Shown: positions 13,270 to 25,637 of the stretch, one piece after another
How positions within the stretch are numbered: position 1 is the stretch's first letter
Layout: the number at the start of each line of letters is the position of its first letter
Assembly (NCBI GenBank): GCA_963965975.1
Contig: OZ014411.1
Location: 2,279,001 to 2,343,000, forward strand
From: Xestospongia bergquistia
Lineage: Eukaryota > Porifera > Demospongiae > Haplosclerida > Petrosiidae
Reading direction: 5' to 3'
DNA length: 64,000 nt
Made by a program: the position numbers and the translations under genes
The notes under the pieces: generated by a model
The model's database searches: none
What the model saw: the letters and a program-made list of their open reading frames with translations, nothing else
Told to the model about the DNA's origin: nothing

Positions 13270-13408
13270 GGTTTTCCCCATCAGAAGTGCATCAGAAGGA
13301 ATTTCCATTTTAAAACAATGTCCGTCCCAGTTAAAAGAAGCAGTGGCTTTACTACCAACAAATTCCTTTGTAATTTCAGCAGATACAGTGAGACCTCTAG
13401 GATGTTCT
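13270..13408 (-). pseudogene. ZU5 exon fragment of an A/B-type gene
   Basis: The minus strand encodes RGLTVSAEITKEFVG, FNWDGHCFKMEIPSDAL, aligning to the start of the ZU5 exon of genes A (34321) and B (43874; RGVTVSAQTTK, FDWDGYGFKMVVPAGAL). The preceding AG and the rest of the exon are lost. It sits 75 bp beyond the unit 1 stop codon. Relative to the last-exon fragment at 13900-13980 it is in the wrong order for one gene, so a rearrangement has occurred. Confidence 0.7.
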
Positions 13409-13899
13409 AAAAGATATTCTAATGTTTACCAAAATTCATAATATAACTAATTAGTACTTGTTATAGATGGATCATCATCATAACTTTTGCTGTATATACT
13501 GCTTACTGTAGAGCTAATGCTTTTGGCTTCTCTATATTGAAATTCATGAAGTGCTGGCATTTCTAAGTTTTCTTTTTGACAACTCCCTGTCTAACCCAAT
13601 ATATAAGAATCACCTTTGTCTGAAATATTACAGAGAGAATGTCTTTGCTTTGTTCTTTTGTTAAGTCTAGACAATTTGTATGTTTAATTTACATTGTGAT
13701 AATCAGGTGTAATTAATTGTCAATCATTTTTGTACATGTATATGATTTGAAGTGCAGGATTAGTTATCTAGTTATTGAAAAATACTAAACAACGTTATCA
13801 TATTTCAATTATCTAAAAATAACATGATTAGTCCTTTTAGCATTACAGGTTAATATAATAGTAATATCCCTGCTAATATATATCATACTAACAGTATTA

Positions 13900-13980
13900 A
13901 TTAACATTGACATCAGGTTGTTTTCAACTTTGGGAGCCTTAACAGTTAATGCAGAAATTTGACTTGAAAAGTGCTTATAC
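13900..13980 (-). pseudogene. Last-exon fragment (Asn/Val motif) of an A/B-type gene
   Basis: Minus-strand reading gives SSQISALTVKAPKVENN, matching gene B's last exon (SSQASTLTVEGSRVENN), followed by a deletion that removes the NPNINVNVN core. Neighbouring non-coding sequence (13490-14000) resembles 23765-24200, i.e. the same position after unit 2. Confidence 0.65.
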
Positions 13981-13999
13981 ACTGTAATGGACATACTCA

Positions 14000-14942
14000 T
14001 AATTGTAGGGAATTAGTTAATATGTTTGTGCTATATTAGTTTTCACAGATTAACTTTAATTTTTTTTTACTTTTGTTTAGCAATAATTATGACATATACT
14101 TTTAAATGTTATGTTATGTCAACATTTTAGTCAAATTTTCCCTTACATTTTGTTTACATAATTATCAGGAGTCCTTTTATTGAAAATAGTTTGTAAATTA
14201 TAACTTCTGTAAAGTTGCTATCTACTTACGAATCCAATTAAAGTAATTATTCACATATAAATATCCCATGCTATTACTACTAATGACAATTTGTACAGCT
14301 GCCATAATTGTACAATAATCTCGACAGAAATGTCACTGAACAAGATGAAAATATGCATGAAGCAAAGGTACATGCTGGGATACTATATAACATCTAATTT
14401 CTACTGTATTTGGCATCTTTGTATACTGAAACATATTTAAATGTGGATGAGATAGTCATAATCATCACATATTCTATCCAAATGCAATTTGATCATAATC
14501 AAACTCAAATAGGATAGGGTATATATCTACTGAGTTCAATTATAATATATAGACAACTACATAGCTAGTAGTAGAGTCACTTAGCTAAAAATTTTGATGA
14601 GCAGTTGCAACGGATGATATATACTGAAAAATACTGAACATATAAAATTCATTGCTACAAGACATGCAATTAAATACAATATACAATCTAATGACTACCA
14701 AAAAAATGAGTCAGTATTCATCATTATTTGAACCTCAACCAAAAACCTTAAAAATCAACAAACGTTCCCTCAATAATTGATGACAACAAGGGATATTTAC
14801 TTTAATTTCAATAGATGTAAAATGATTTTTAAAATTAAAACAACTTTGTGATTTTTGTCACTGTTACTCGTTTTTGGAATCATTTATTAACTATATATAG
14901 TGCACTTTATTATAACTAGTTAAGGTGTGTCTATTCATTAAA
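14000..14942. other. Intergenic sequence upstream of unit 2
   Basis: AT-rich, no ORF or domain signal that I can support. It should contain the promoter of the Death-domain gene, but I see no distinctive element. Confidence 0.4.
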
Positions 14943-16364
14943 ATGGCAGTTAGAGGACCCTCGCTCTCTTCTACTGACCAGTTGTTAGATAAAAAGCCAC
15001 CATTGTCTGAAGTGTGTGAATATGCTAGAACTAGTCGCTGGTATCAGTTAGGGGTACAATTGCAAGTAGATGAAGTAGAGCTGAAAGAGATTAAAGATGA
15101 ACCTGGATCTGATAAAAGAACTCGAATGTTCCAGTTATGGCTTCGTACTCAAATTAATGCTACAAGGAGACAACTATTGACAGCTTTAAGATCAAAACAT
15201 GTTGGAGAGGAAGAAGTAGCATTGAAGTATGAAAATATGGTCAGCTCTCATTATTTGTAATAATTGACTTATGGTAATTTTCACAGTTACAAACAAAAGA
15301 AATGACTTCTAGTGCATTTACAGAACAATCATTAGAAAATACTTCAAATCCTAGTAAGATAATTTCATACTTTGGTGTCTTTGAGAATGCTATATAAGAT
15401 ATAGAAATTATTTAGGAGGCATAGTTTAATGAGTAGCATTAAGATATGCATTTAGAGGGTCAAACACATAAAAATATATTTTTGGCTACTTTATGGCTTT
15501 TTATTGCTAACTACAAATAGCTGGTCATAATTATGCTATTAGCTAACATGTATAAGAATACTACTGAAGCTGCAGACAGATTTTCCAATTCCTATATCTT
15601 ATTTCTTCTGTGAACCTTGGCGTATTTAAAAATTCCAATTAACGACACAGTTGATGAGTCCCAATTTCTTATTCCTAATTCCATTTCTGGGATGTGCATT
15701 ATTTCTAAGCTTTTTTTTATTTAATAAAATGCGGAGCACAAGTACCACGAGCTGTCTCTAGAATCAAGCTTCAGCGAGATGCTTCCAGTTAGGTTGGGTC
15801 CCTGACTTTGGTTGTATATTATAGTTCTATTATTTAGCAAAGTCAAGGACAAACATTCAAGCTCTGTATAACATCGTTTAATTGAAAATGGAAATAGGAA
15901 TTGGAATATCCGTCTGCATGAGGCTTCCGTAAAATACTCATATATAAGAATTATTCACATAAACAAAATCTTCTATGCCTCATATTAAATAGCTGAATTG
16001 CCTTACCATAAAACTAAATGACTCTACATAACCTGTCATAATAAATACAGAAGAGTTATAATAGGTAGGTGACTCCTCATTCATTATAACAATGTACAAA
16101 TGTAGGATCAAGTAAGCGTGGTATATATAAATTATACATTATAATTATTACAGTGTACATTGTTATCTATAAGGAAATGTACACTTGTCATAACAATCCT
16201 TTGTTCCTTGTCATAATTCACTTCATAGAAGTTAGTTTCATGTGGTACAAGGAACAGTGCTCATCATGCTGGCATAATGGCATTCTTTGGATCTTGATAG
16301 AACATGGCATTAGAGAGTTATCATTGCAAATGTTTGTAACTTCTCACATTGATTGATTGTTCAA

Positions 16365-16399
<35 letters not shown>

Positions 16400-19300
16400 G
16401 TTACAGATATGATTTTAAAAAATGAAATTATTATGCATTAATATTTGAGCTAAGCCAAGTTCAAATTCTGAAATGATAATGCTTTCAGATTAACTTTAAG
16501 AAATATAAATTGACAAGTTAAACAAGGTCAAAGGGGAAGGATACCTAAGTTGGATTTGTTAAAACAAGAAAAACTATGCAAATGTATAAAAGTATCTTTA
16601 TGAATACTAATAATATCTGTTTTAAACAATTGATTACTAATAAGTATGATACACTCCTGTTTAAAATCTTAGTGACTAATTAACTGCAAGGATTGTGCTT
16701 TCATTCAAATAAGCCATTGAAAGTAATGAAAGTTTGTATTAAAAATTATCAAGGCAGCTGGTGACTTTGTACATGGTAATTAGTGAACATTTAGTATTGT
16801 GGTCAATTGTTATTGCATTTTTCTGATTATAAGGCTTTTCTTTTAAAAGGAGTACTGACAAATAAACAAGAATTTCTACATGGGATATTTAGCTAGTCTT
16901 TACTTTGATGGGCCTGTATTGATCCTTTTTTTGTTTCCACACTTGACTGAACTCTATATCTGCACTTCAGAAAAATTAATAGTAATAAATATAGACTTTG
17001 GGACCAAAAAAGTTGTTTTAATTTTGTCTTTGTTTTTCTACACTTTTCCATGAGTTCTGTGGGGTAGCCTATGTCATAACTTAGTTGTGTTTAACTGATA
17101 CATTCTAGCATCTTACACCATATGTAAACAATGTCTCTAAGCTCTAGTGAAGAGACATATATGCTTGAGGTATTGCTAAATAAACTAGTGTGAGACTAGT
17201 TTGTAAATCAAAAATCAAGCTCTCCAAAATTGTTGTATGATGCCTTTAAAGTGGCCAAGTGTTTCCTTACTGACTCCTAGTTGTCAAGAACATTCTATTA
17301 GTGACTTTAATATACTGTCTTTTGTACAAATCATTGATGATTTATGATCACAATCATCTGAACATTTTTCCTTAGGTTATTCTGAAGATAAGTCCAGCCT
17401 CCGTTATAACAGAGTGAATGTTATTAAAGGTGGTAATGTATACAACAATCCAAACATTAATGTGAATGTTAATGTAAATAGATCAGGTAAGTTTGTCCAT
17501 TTAATCATGATTTTGTAGCTTGTTAATTAAAAGTCATTGCCAGACTGTACATGTGTGTAGATAAGTTAGTTTTTTAGGGCTGGTATGCCAGATTAGTTTT
17601 CTCTATAAATGGTGTAATAACATTTTTAATTTGCATGTACAAATTTACGGGTTATTAGCTAATATCCAATTTTATGTTGTTTGATAATTATAAAGATTTT
17701 TTGCAGCATTCCAAAAATAGCTTACTAACCACCATTACCCAAGGCCAAAAATGGTTAATATTAAGTTTGCATGGTTTCGATACTCTTTTATACTTATCAT
17801 CCACCAGCTTGATGCCATTTGGGTTTAAAATTATTTTATACCAATCTGTTTGTATAAATCATATATGTCCACTTTCACAATTCTAATCTATTTTTGTATG
17901 TGACTATGAGAATGACCAATGGAAGCAATCCATATAAACAAACTATATACCAACCAAGGAGTATCGTTACTTTGACTTCTAGCATCCTGAATGACTGATT
18001 GAAGCTTCAGAGTTGTGTTTTTGAGCAGCTCCATACCTAAAAATCTTAGCAAATTCAATCCCTTACAGCAACAACAGTACTATCAAGAAATGATAAGAAG
18101 ATATCATAATTGTAACATTGTTGAACCCCTCAGATTAAGAGAGTGATTCTTGTAATTTATGCTTACTGGTGCTCACAAATCATCTTACTATTTGTTAAAA
18201 GTTGTGCTGATTTTAACAATTGTTTTAATATGCACACAATTGTTATAATTGAGTACAGTTGATTATCAGTTGACCAGAGTATTATAGAATTTATCCTAAA
18301 AGTAGTTATTTAAATGATGATATCACCAATCTTGTTGAATTTATATTTTGTTAATAATTCTTTATGTTCAGCAGCAGAAAGTGAACAAACAGATATAGGT
18401 GATTACCAAGGTGAGTTGTTATTTTAGTCTCTGTTTAACCAAATTAACAAACTATACACACAAATGTTTAAATGAACATTGCTTGTATGTTAGTTTATAT
18501 TCAAATATTATGTTGTTTGATGATAATAACAATAAGTATGTTTGACATGAACACTTAATATAGCAGTAAAAGCAGAAAAGTGATTAAATCAAAAAAGTAA
18601 CAGTAAAAGAAATTTTAAGAAGAGAAAGTTGTTCACATTTCTTTGCATAACTGTTTTACATAAAACATGAGCTTGGTTTGTTATTATTATAACTATTTAT
18701 TTACTATGCATTTAATTTTTAGGCAAGCAATACTCTAGAAAGAAAGTAAAAGATCAATCTCCAGAGCCATGTATAGACGCTAGAAGACCACTATCTGATA
18801 AATCCGGTAATATAAATATAAGAAAATCATTAATTTTTAGTTAAGAATTATTCACATAGACCATGTCTTATGTGCCTTGGTTAAAATAGACTAATTGCCT
18901 TAAGCATAAATGTAAGTTCATTATCTGTCATAAAAAATTACATATGAGAAAACTTATAATAGGTAGGTGTCCCATTATGTATAACATTGTATAAATGTAT
19001 GATATTAGGATCAATATTTTGTATATAAAATATACTATACTCTATTATAATTATATAAACAGTGTACATTGTTTTCTGTAAAGGGGTGTACACTTATCAT
19101 AGCAATGCTTTGTTCCTTGTCATAATTTCCTTCAAGTTAGTTTTCATGGTTCTTTAAGTACAAGGAAGAATGCTCATCATTATAGTGTAATGGCATCCTT
19201 TGCATATTGATAAAACACGACATTAGAAAGTTATTGTTAGAAATGTTTGTTACTTCTCATGTTGATTGATTGTTCAAGTATATTGATATATATTACATTA

Positions 19301-20526
19301 CAGGTATGATTTTAAAACAGATTATTATACATTAATAATTATGCAGACACCAAATTTACTTGTAACTAATTTCTAAATGACAGTGGTGAAAGGATAACTA
19401 AGTTGGATTTGTTAAACTAAAAAAACTTTAATTGGTTAAAAATTTAATTAACTTTTTGGAATTAAATCAAGTCATAGGTGATTCATATTATACAAGTGAA
19501 AAAGGTTATTAGGTTTCAACCATCAAAGTAGCACTTTAATCAACTTAATGATTGTGATAGAATTCATTTGGAGCTATTACAACAATAGCAATGCAAATGT
19601 TCTAGGTCGCTAATAATTTTTTCTTAGTAGTCATCTTGCTATCTAAATTACATATAAAGAGATTAATAGTGTCAGCATTAAATATCAGATAAAAAAAATA
19701 AAAAGTTAAAAAAATCCAGACAGGTCTATCTGAGGAAGTACAATATATGTATTTTTTGCTGGAATGTTGTGATTGTTTTTGTTGTTTTCTCTACAGGTCA
19801 ATACTGGAAGTTTTTCAAAGATCTACTCACATTATTTTGTCTTGTGCTAGTGATTATATTAATGTTATTGGTATTTAGGATTATTGGTAAGCATATTCTC
19901 TCATATAATTGAGTTATATATATTGTATGTCTTCAGATTGGGTGTATGTTGTCATATTATTGCCTACTTTTGGCATAGCTATTGCTATTTATTTGATGTG
20001 TGGAGGAGATACTGGTTAGAATATCTATACATCTAACTATCTGTTCTCATGATTGATATAATTATATTTTATTAAATCTTATAGATTTTATTAAGCATTT
20101 ATTAGCCTTCCTTCCATTTGCTATTTTAATGAAGAAATTTGGTGGCTTAGGTAAGTTATAAATATTAATAATTTTAATGAGTTTTTAGTTGTTGCCTAAC
20201 ATTTATTTATAAATTTTGAATAAGCCTTGATTTGCTTCTAAATACACAAACTTGACATTTTCCCTCCAATTGCTGATAATATCTGTTTTAAACAATTGAT
20301 TATCAGTATGATATACAACTGTTAAAATCTTTGTAAGGATTGAGCTTTTATTCAAATAAACCATTAAAAATTAAAGAAAGTTTACATTTAAGATTGTCAA
20401 GGCAATTGGTGACTTTATACATTGTAATTAGTGAACAGTCAGTATTATAGTCAATTGTTATTGCATTTTTTTGATTATGTAGATTTGGTGAAGGCTTTTT
20501 TTCCTAAAAGGAGTACTGACAAATAA
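14943..20526 (+). CDS. Unit 2, module a: Death-domain, Asn/Val-motif, membrane-tail protein (290 aa)
   Basis: Exons 14943-15239, 15287-15353, 17376-17486, 18375-18410, 18723-18806, 19797-19886, 19937-20014, 20085-20150 and 20483-20526 join in frame. The first exon (starting MAVRGPSLSSTDQLLD) encodes a Death domain: PLSEVCEYARTSRWYQLG, then VDEVELKEIK, MFQLWLRTQ and a C-terminal helix. The remainder is a close copy of unit 1 module a: motif exon (GGNVYNNPNINVNVNVN), QTDIGDYQ microexon, Lys/Arg linker, two strong hydrophobic segments (WKFFKDLLTLFCLVLVIILM; VVILLPTFGIAIAIYL) and the tail KRSTDK. Thus the N-terminal death fold differs from unit 1 (CARD) while the rest is shared. Inferred role: membrane-associated death-fold adaptor. 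The start was chosen at the first ATG with a death-fold continuation; upstream codons in frame lack ATG. Confidence 0.75.
15567..15940. mobile_element. MITE, second copy
   Basis: Same family as 11315-11675, with ends TTTTCCAATTCCTATATCTTATTTC and GGAAATAGGAATTGGAATAT. It lies in a different intron (between exons 2 and 3 of unit 2), so the two copies are independent insertions. Confidence 0.65.
16230..17375 (+). repeat. Segmental duplication partner of 39400-40503
   Basis: Shared text includes GATAGAACATGGCATTAGAGA, CTAAGTTGGATTT, AAAAGGAGTACTGACAAATAAACAAGAATTTC and CTCTAAGCTCTAGTGA. It contains a decayed copy of the module a last exon (about 16830-16866, AAAAGGAGTACTGACAAATAA) without its acceptor. 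Confidence 0.6.
16369..16396. repeat. (TA)n microsatellite
   Basis: Short TA tract inside the unit 2 intron. Confidence 0.85.
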
Positions 20527-21095
20527 ACAAGAATTTCTACATGTGATATTTAGCTAAAGTATTTATTTTGATGGCCTATATTGATACATGTATTTTGTTT
20601 GCACACTTAACTGAACTCTGTATCTGCACTAAAGAATTAATTAATAGTAATAGATATAGACTCTGGGATGAAAAAGATTTCATTTTGATTTTTTTTACAT
20701 TTCCTTGAATTCTGTCGGTAACCTTCATCAAAACCGCATGTTGAGCTCTATTGATGAGACATTGAAATATTGTTTTTGCTGAGTTAAAGCCAATATAACA
20801 AATATTATAATTTTATGCATAATAAAACAAACACCTACTCTTTTTTCTTGGGGGAAGGGCTAGCAAACGAATCCATGTATATGCTTGAGGTGTGGCTAGA
20901 TAAATTAGTATGGAGAGAGGTGAGACTAATTGTAAATCAAAAATCAGGCTATCCGAAATTGTTGTATGATGGCTTTAAAGTGTTTGTTTACTGACTCTAC
21001 TGGTCAAGAACATTCCAATTATTCACTTTAATATACTGTCTTTTTTACAAATCCTTGATAATTTGTAATCACAATCATCTGAATATATTCCTCAG

Positions 21096-23719
21096 GTTAT
21101 TCTGAAGATAGATCCAGCCTCCGTTATAACAGAGTGAATGTTATTACAGGTGGTAATGTATACAACAATCCAAACATTAATGTGAATGTTAATATAACTA
21201 GATCAGGTAAGTTTGTCCATTTAATAAATGATTTTGTAGCTTGTTAATTAAAAGTCATTGCCAGGTTTCTGGGGAGATAAGTTAGTTTATTAGGACTAGT
21301 ATGCCAGGTTAATTTTCTCTATAAATGATGTCATAACTTTTTTAATATGCATGCACAAATTTAGGGGTTATTAGCCAATATCAAATTTTATATTGTTTGA
21401 TGATGATAATAAAGATATGTTGGTAGCATTACAAAGAATATAGCTTACTAACCACCATTTCCCAAGGCCGTAAATGCTTAATATTAAGTTTTCAAGGTTT
21501 CGATACCCATATATATTACCAGCGTGATGCTATGTAGTCTAAGATTATTTTATGCCAATCTGTTTGTATATTTCATATATGTCCACTTTCACAATTCTAA
21601 TCTATTTTTAAATTAAACTATGAGAGTGACCAATGAAATCAATCCATGTAAACAAACCACCAACATATATATATCAACCAAGGAATATCATTACTTTGAC
21701 TCCTAGCATCCTTAATGACTGAATGAAGCTTCTGAGTTGTGTTTTTGAGCACTTCCATATTCACCTCTCTAGTCTTAATATGTAGTAAATTCATTCCCTT
21801 ACATCAACAACAGTACCATCAAGAAATAATAATAAGATATCATAATTATAACATTGTTAAAGCCCCTCAGATTAAGAGAGTGGTATTAAAACTTCTTGTA
21901 TTTTTATACTTACTAGTACTCACAAATCATCTTACTATTTGTTCAAAGTTGTGCCAATTTTAATAATTGTTATAATTTGCACACAGTTGTTATAATTGAG
22001 TACATTTGTTTATCAGTTGACTTATAGTATAGTAGAATTTTTTATAAAAGTAGTCATATAAATGATGATATCATCAATCTTGTTAAATTTATATTTTGAT
22101 ATTAATTCTTTATGTTCAGCAGCAGAAGTTGACCAAACAGATACAGATGATTACCAAGGTGAGTCATTTTTTTAGTCTACGTTTAACTAAATTAACAAAC
22201 TACATACACAAAGGTTTAAATGAACATTGCTTGCATATTAATTCATATTCAACTGTTATGTCGTTTGATGATAATAACAATAAGTATGTTTGACATGAAC
22301 ACTTAATTAAGCAGTAAAAGCAGAAAAGTGATAAAAGCAAAAAAAGCTAACAGTAAAAGAAGAGAAATTTGTGTGTGTACATGTATTATTCACATTTCTT
22401 TGCATAACTGTTTTACATAAAACATAACATTTGTTTACTATTGTTATAACTATTTATTTGCTATGCATTTAATTTTATAAGGCAAAGTATATTCTAGAAA
22501 GAAAACAAAAGATCAATCTACAGAGCCACTTATAGACGCAAGAAGACTGATATCTGAAAAATCTGGTGATGGAATTATAAAGAAATTCATCAATTTTAGT
22601 ATGTCATACTTTAGTTATATATCATAATATTTTGACTTCTTTGTATAGTTGTTCAGCCTAAAGTTGTATGTGCTCTTTTTGTTCTGATAATAGTTGTGAT
22701 GATAATTCTACTGCTTCATTATTATTACGGTAAGTATATGACACTTGATTAACTTGCCACAAAGCATACATGTGGGTAAGGTGAGTATATTTAGTGTGTC
22801 TGTCTGTTCAATGTGGATATTCTTTAAAGATGACAATATACTAGCTCACAACATCAAACAATGTTACAAACTAAAATATACCTTTTTATCATGCCATGTC
22901 CAAATTTAGAATGCTTATAATTTTGGAAAAAAGGGAAAAATGAACTTAAACATGGTGGACATAATCAATGGTGAATAGTGTGATACCATTCTTAAAGCAT
23001 AAGTGGTAACTAGCACCTAAATATAAACCTATATGTCACAATGGTCAATGCAATGGATGAAATAATGCTTTAAACCAAAATAACCAAATTGTCCAAACAA
23101 ATTTCATTTTTATCAACCAATTCCAAATTTGTTCTGATGTAAAGATAATTAAATAACTTTATCTGAACGTTTTAGAGATTTTATACAGTGATCTACATAG
23201 GCTTATAATCCTGGAACATCAAGGAATTTTTTTCAATCTGTAAAGCTAACTTGCACTGGTGTAATCATAAAACTCAATTAAAACTAAGATTTAGGTACCT
23301 AATTAGACCTGAATTTCTTTAAACAATTATACATATGACATGCATGTATTATTAGTAGATTAATATATATGGAATGCTTTTTAGGTTAGGTATTGTTTTA
23401 TTGAACAGATAAGCAAGAAGTAACTACTCATTGTCATCAAATAAAGAGTCATAATGAAGTTTTCTTAGTGCTTAAAGACAAGATATCAAGTCCAAAGATA
23501 TTTGCAACATGTTTGCATTTGTCTAGAGTTGAAGCTGATATTGCTCACAAAGAAAATATTCTCATAAATGAAGTTTTAAATGATATTCTGAAATTATGGT
23601 ATGAACAACATGTTGAAGATCCTTGTTGGGAACACATAGTTAAAGCATTAAAATGTACAGGTGAAAATCACTTGGCCAAAGACATTCATGACCATTATTG
23701 CAAAACGTTATTTTTTTAA
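21096..23719 (+). CDS. Unit 2, module b: Asn/Val-motif, transmembrane, Death-domain terminal exons
   Basis: Exons 21096-21206, 22123-22158, 22482-22598, 22649-22729 and 23409-23719, all entered in phase 1. Joined to the Death exons at 14943-15353 they give a 339-aa protein with a Death domain at each end of a membrane segment. Motif exon reads GGNVYNNPNINVNVN then ITRSG; microexon QTDTDDYQ; transmembrane exon is almost identical to unit 1; the C-terminal Death domain contains LKLWYEQHVEDPCWEHIVKA and LAKDIHDHYC. All splice sites are canonical, unlike unit 1 where one donor is lost. No start exon precedes the module, so it is probably an alternative 3' end. A separate gene with an unseen first exon is the alternative. 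Confidence 0.65.
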
Positions 23720-24132
23720 ATTAATAAAATCCATTTGGTTTGACTTTGTAGATTTATTTTTAAATCATAACTTTCGCTGTATATACTGCTTACTGTAGAG
23801 CTAATAACTTTGGCTACTCTGTATAGAAATTCATGATGAAGTGACTGGTATTCCTAAGTTTTCTTTTTGTCAACTCCCTGTCTTCTCCAATATATAAGAA
23901 TCACTTCTATCTGCAATGTCTTTGCTTAATTTATATCATGATAATTAGGTGTCATTAAATGGCAACCATTGTGTACATGTATATGATTTGAAGTGCATGT
24001 TTAATCATTCTTTTATTTGAAAATAAGGTACTATATATTAATTAGCTAAAAATAACATGATTAGTCCTATTAGCATTACATGTTAATATAATAGCAATAT
24101 CCCTACAAATATATATGGAGATATAAGCTGTA

Positions 24133-24248
24133 TTAATTAACATTGACATTAACACTTATGCTTGGATTGTTTTCAACTCTGAGAGCCTCAACAGTCAATG
24201 CAGAAGTTTGACTTGAAACCTGCTCAGACACTGGTATGATGATGAGCC
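24133..24248 (-). pseudogene. Last exon (Asn/Val motif) of a third A/B-type gene copy
   Basis: Minus strand: PVSEQVSSQTSALTVEA then VENNPSISVNVNVN and stop, matching the last exon of gene B. The acceptor AG is present near 24249 but the frame at the exon start is shifted by a small indel. It follows the unit 2 stop by 0.4 kb, convergent to it, as gene B follows unit 3. Confidence 0.75.
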
Positions 24249-24440
24249 TAAAGACAATGATATAGTTAGTGTGCTCATGCAGTGTGTGCAGTTTATATAC
24301 TGTTATTATATAAATATACAACTATGCATATTCATATAACTTAAATCTCAACACATAAATTTATACTTTTCACTCACTAGAACTTATGTGTAAAATCTTG
24401 TAAAATTGATTATCAAATCAAACACTTCCTTCTGAATTAC

Positions 24441-24586
24441 CTCATTGGGTGATTTTTTAGCAATATGCCATCCTGGAATAGCATCTCCCTCTGGAATTCT
24501 AATTACTAAAGACTCTCCTGTAAATTCAAAAGGCAAATCAGGGATTTCCTCTATCCATCCATCACTGTATTTTTTTTATCAACATC
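24441..24586 (-). pseudogene. Exon 14-like fragment of the third A/B-type gene copy
   Basis: Encodes DGWIEEIPDLPFEF, then LVIRIPEGDAIPGWHIAKKS, equivalent to 34981-35121 of gene A and 43078-43224 of gene B. Acceptor and donor (GTAATT) are preserved; one frame slip near the start (AAAAAAAA run). The exon between it and 24133-24248 is missing, so the copy is dead. Confidence 0.75.
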
Positions 24587-24619
24587 CTATATAATTTTTA
24601 AAATAATTTTTAAATAAAA

Positions 24620-25270
24620 TAACTTCTTTTTCCTCTTTCTCACTATTGGAGTAATCTTAGGTTTACTCTCAGATCCACCAGTGGAAGATTAAACTGATGC
24701 AGGACTAAATGAAGTTGTTGGTAATGGACAAAAGGGACTGAAGGGATCAGTTGAATTAAGGTCATTAAGGTCATGGTTTTCCACAGAGATCAAAGATGTA
24801 GTCTGGTCAGCAGCCAGTGTAGACAAAGGTATGTCTTCGTTTCTTTCACAATCAAATTTATCATCATCTTCCTTATAATTTTCACCAGCATTAAAAAGAT
24901 CTGCCTCTTGTAAACCACCTGTTTCACTTTCTAAATTCATTGGGCTCTCCACATGTACTTGCAATTCAAGTAAACAAAGTGGTGAAATGACTGCTCTGTT
25001 ACCAAGAATCTCATTCAATTCATTGAAATAATTGAACTTCTTTCTTCCATTTCCTGTTTTATTATTGTGATCTTTAATTTTCTTGAACTCGTTCTGCAAA
25101 TGTTTAATTTTGTCTTTACATTGCTTTTAGTTTTTGGTGGAATTCACATCTTGGAGACAACTAGCTATTTTTTCATAAACTGGTTTTGTCCTTTTTACTC
25201 CATTCAGTTCTTCTTGTATTTTAGAATCTCTCCAAGCAGCCAGCAATGCCCTTATCACTCCATTTAGTAG
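24620..25270 (-). pseudogene. Myb/SANT-like DNA-binding domain gene, inactivated
   Basis: Minus strand from ATG at about 25270: KWSDKGI..., then after a frameshift AWRDSKIQEELNGVKRTKPV, YEKIASCLQDVNSTKN, a stop, KQCKDKIKHLQNEFKKIKDH and GRKKFNYFNELNEILG. This is the trihelix/Myb-SANT-like fold typical of Harbinger-associated and domesticated transposon proteins (family knowledge). An acidic tail follows to about 24690, with another stop and a basic segment. At least one frameshift and one internal stop make it non-functional. It interrupts the remains of the third A/B-type gene, so it may have helped kill that copy. Confidence 0.7.
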
Positions 25271-25637
25271 CCATTTTATATGTACTATATAATTTAAAGA
25301 GGTGTGTTTATTATAATTAAAGTTATTACTTTAACAGTGTAACTTGTTTCAAACATATTTTCTGTTTACACCACCTTACAAACCTATTCCAAATCTACTC
25401 TGAAGTCAGGGTTTCATCTAGTAAAGTTCAACAGGGGGGGGGGGAAGTCACGGTAGAGGGGTAATATATATCTGCATGCATTATGGCAGTGACGGAGGAA
25501 CCTATGGACCTAAAGATTGGTAGGAATTTGTTGTATATTATTCATTATGATACTGTTCCACACCCTTACGTGTATGACTTCCTGCCGGTCAAAATATAGT
25601 CACTGCCTCCATTGACTCCCACACTAAATTACTTCCT

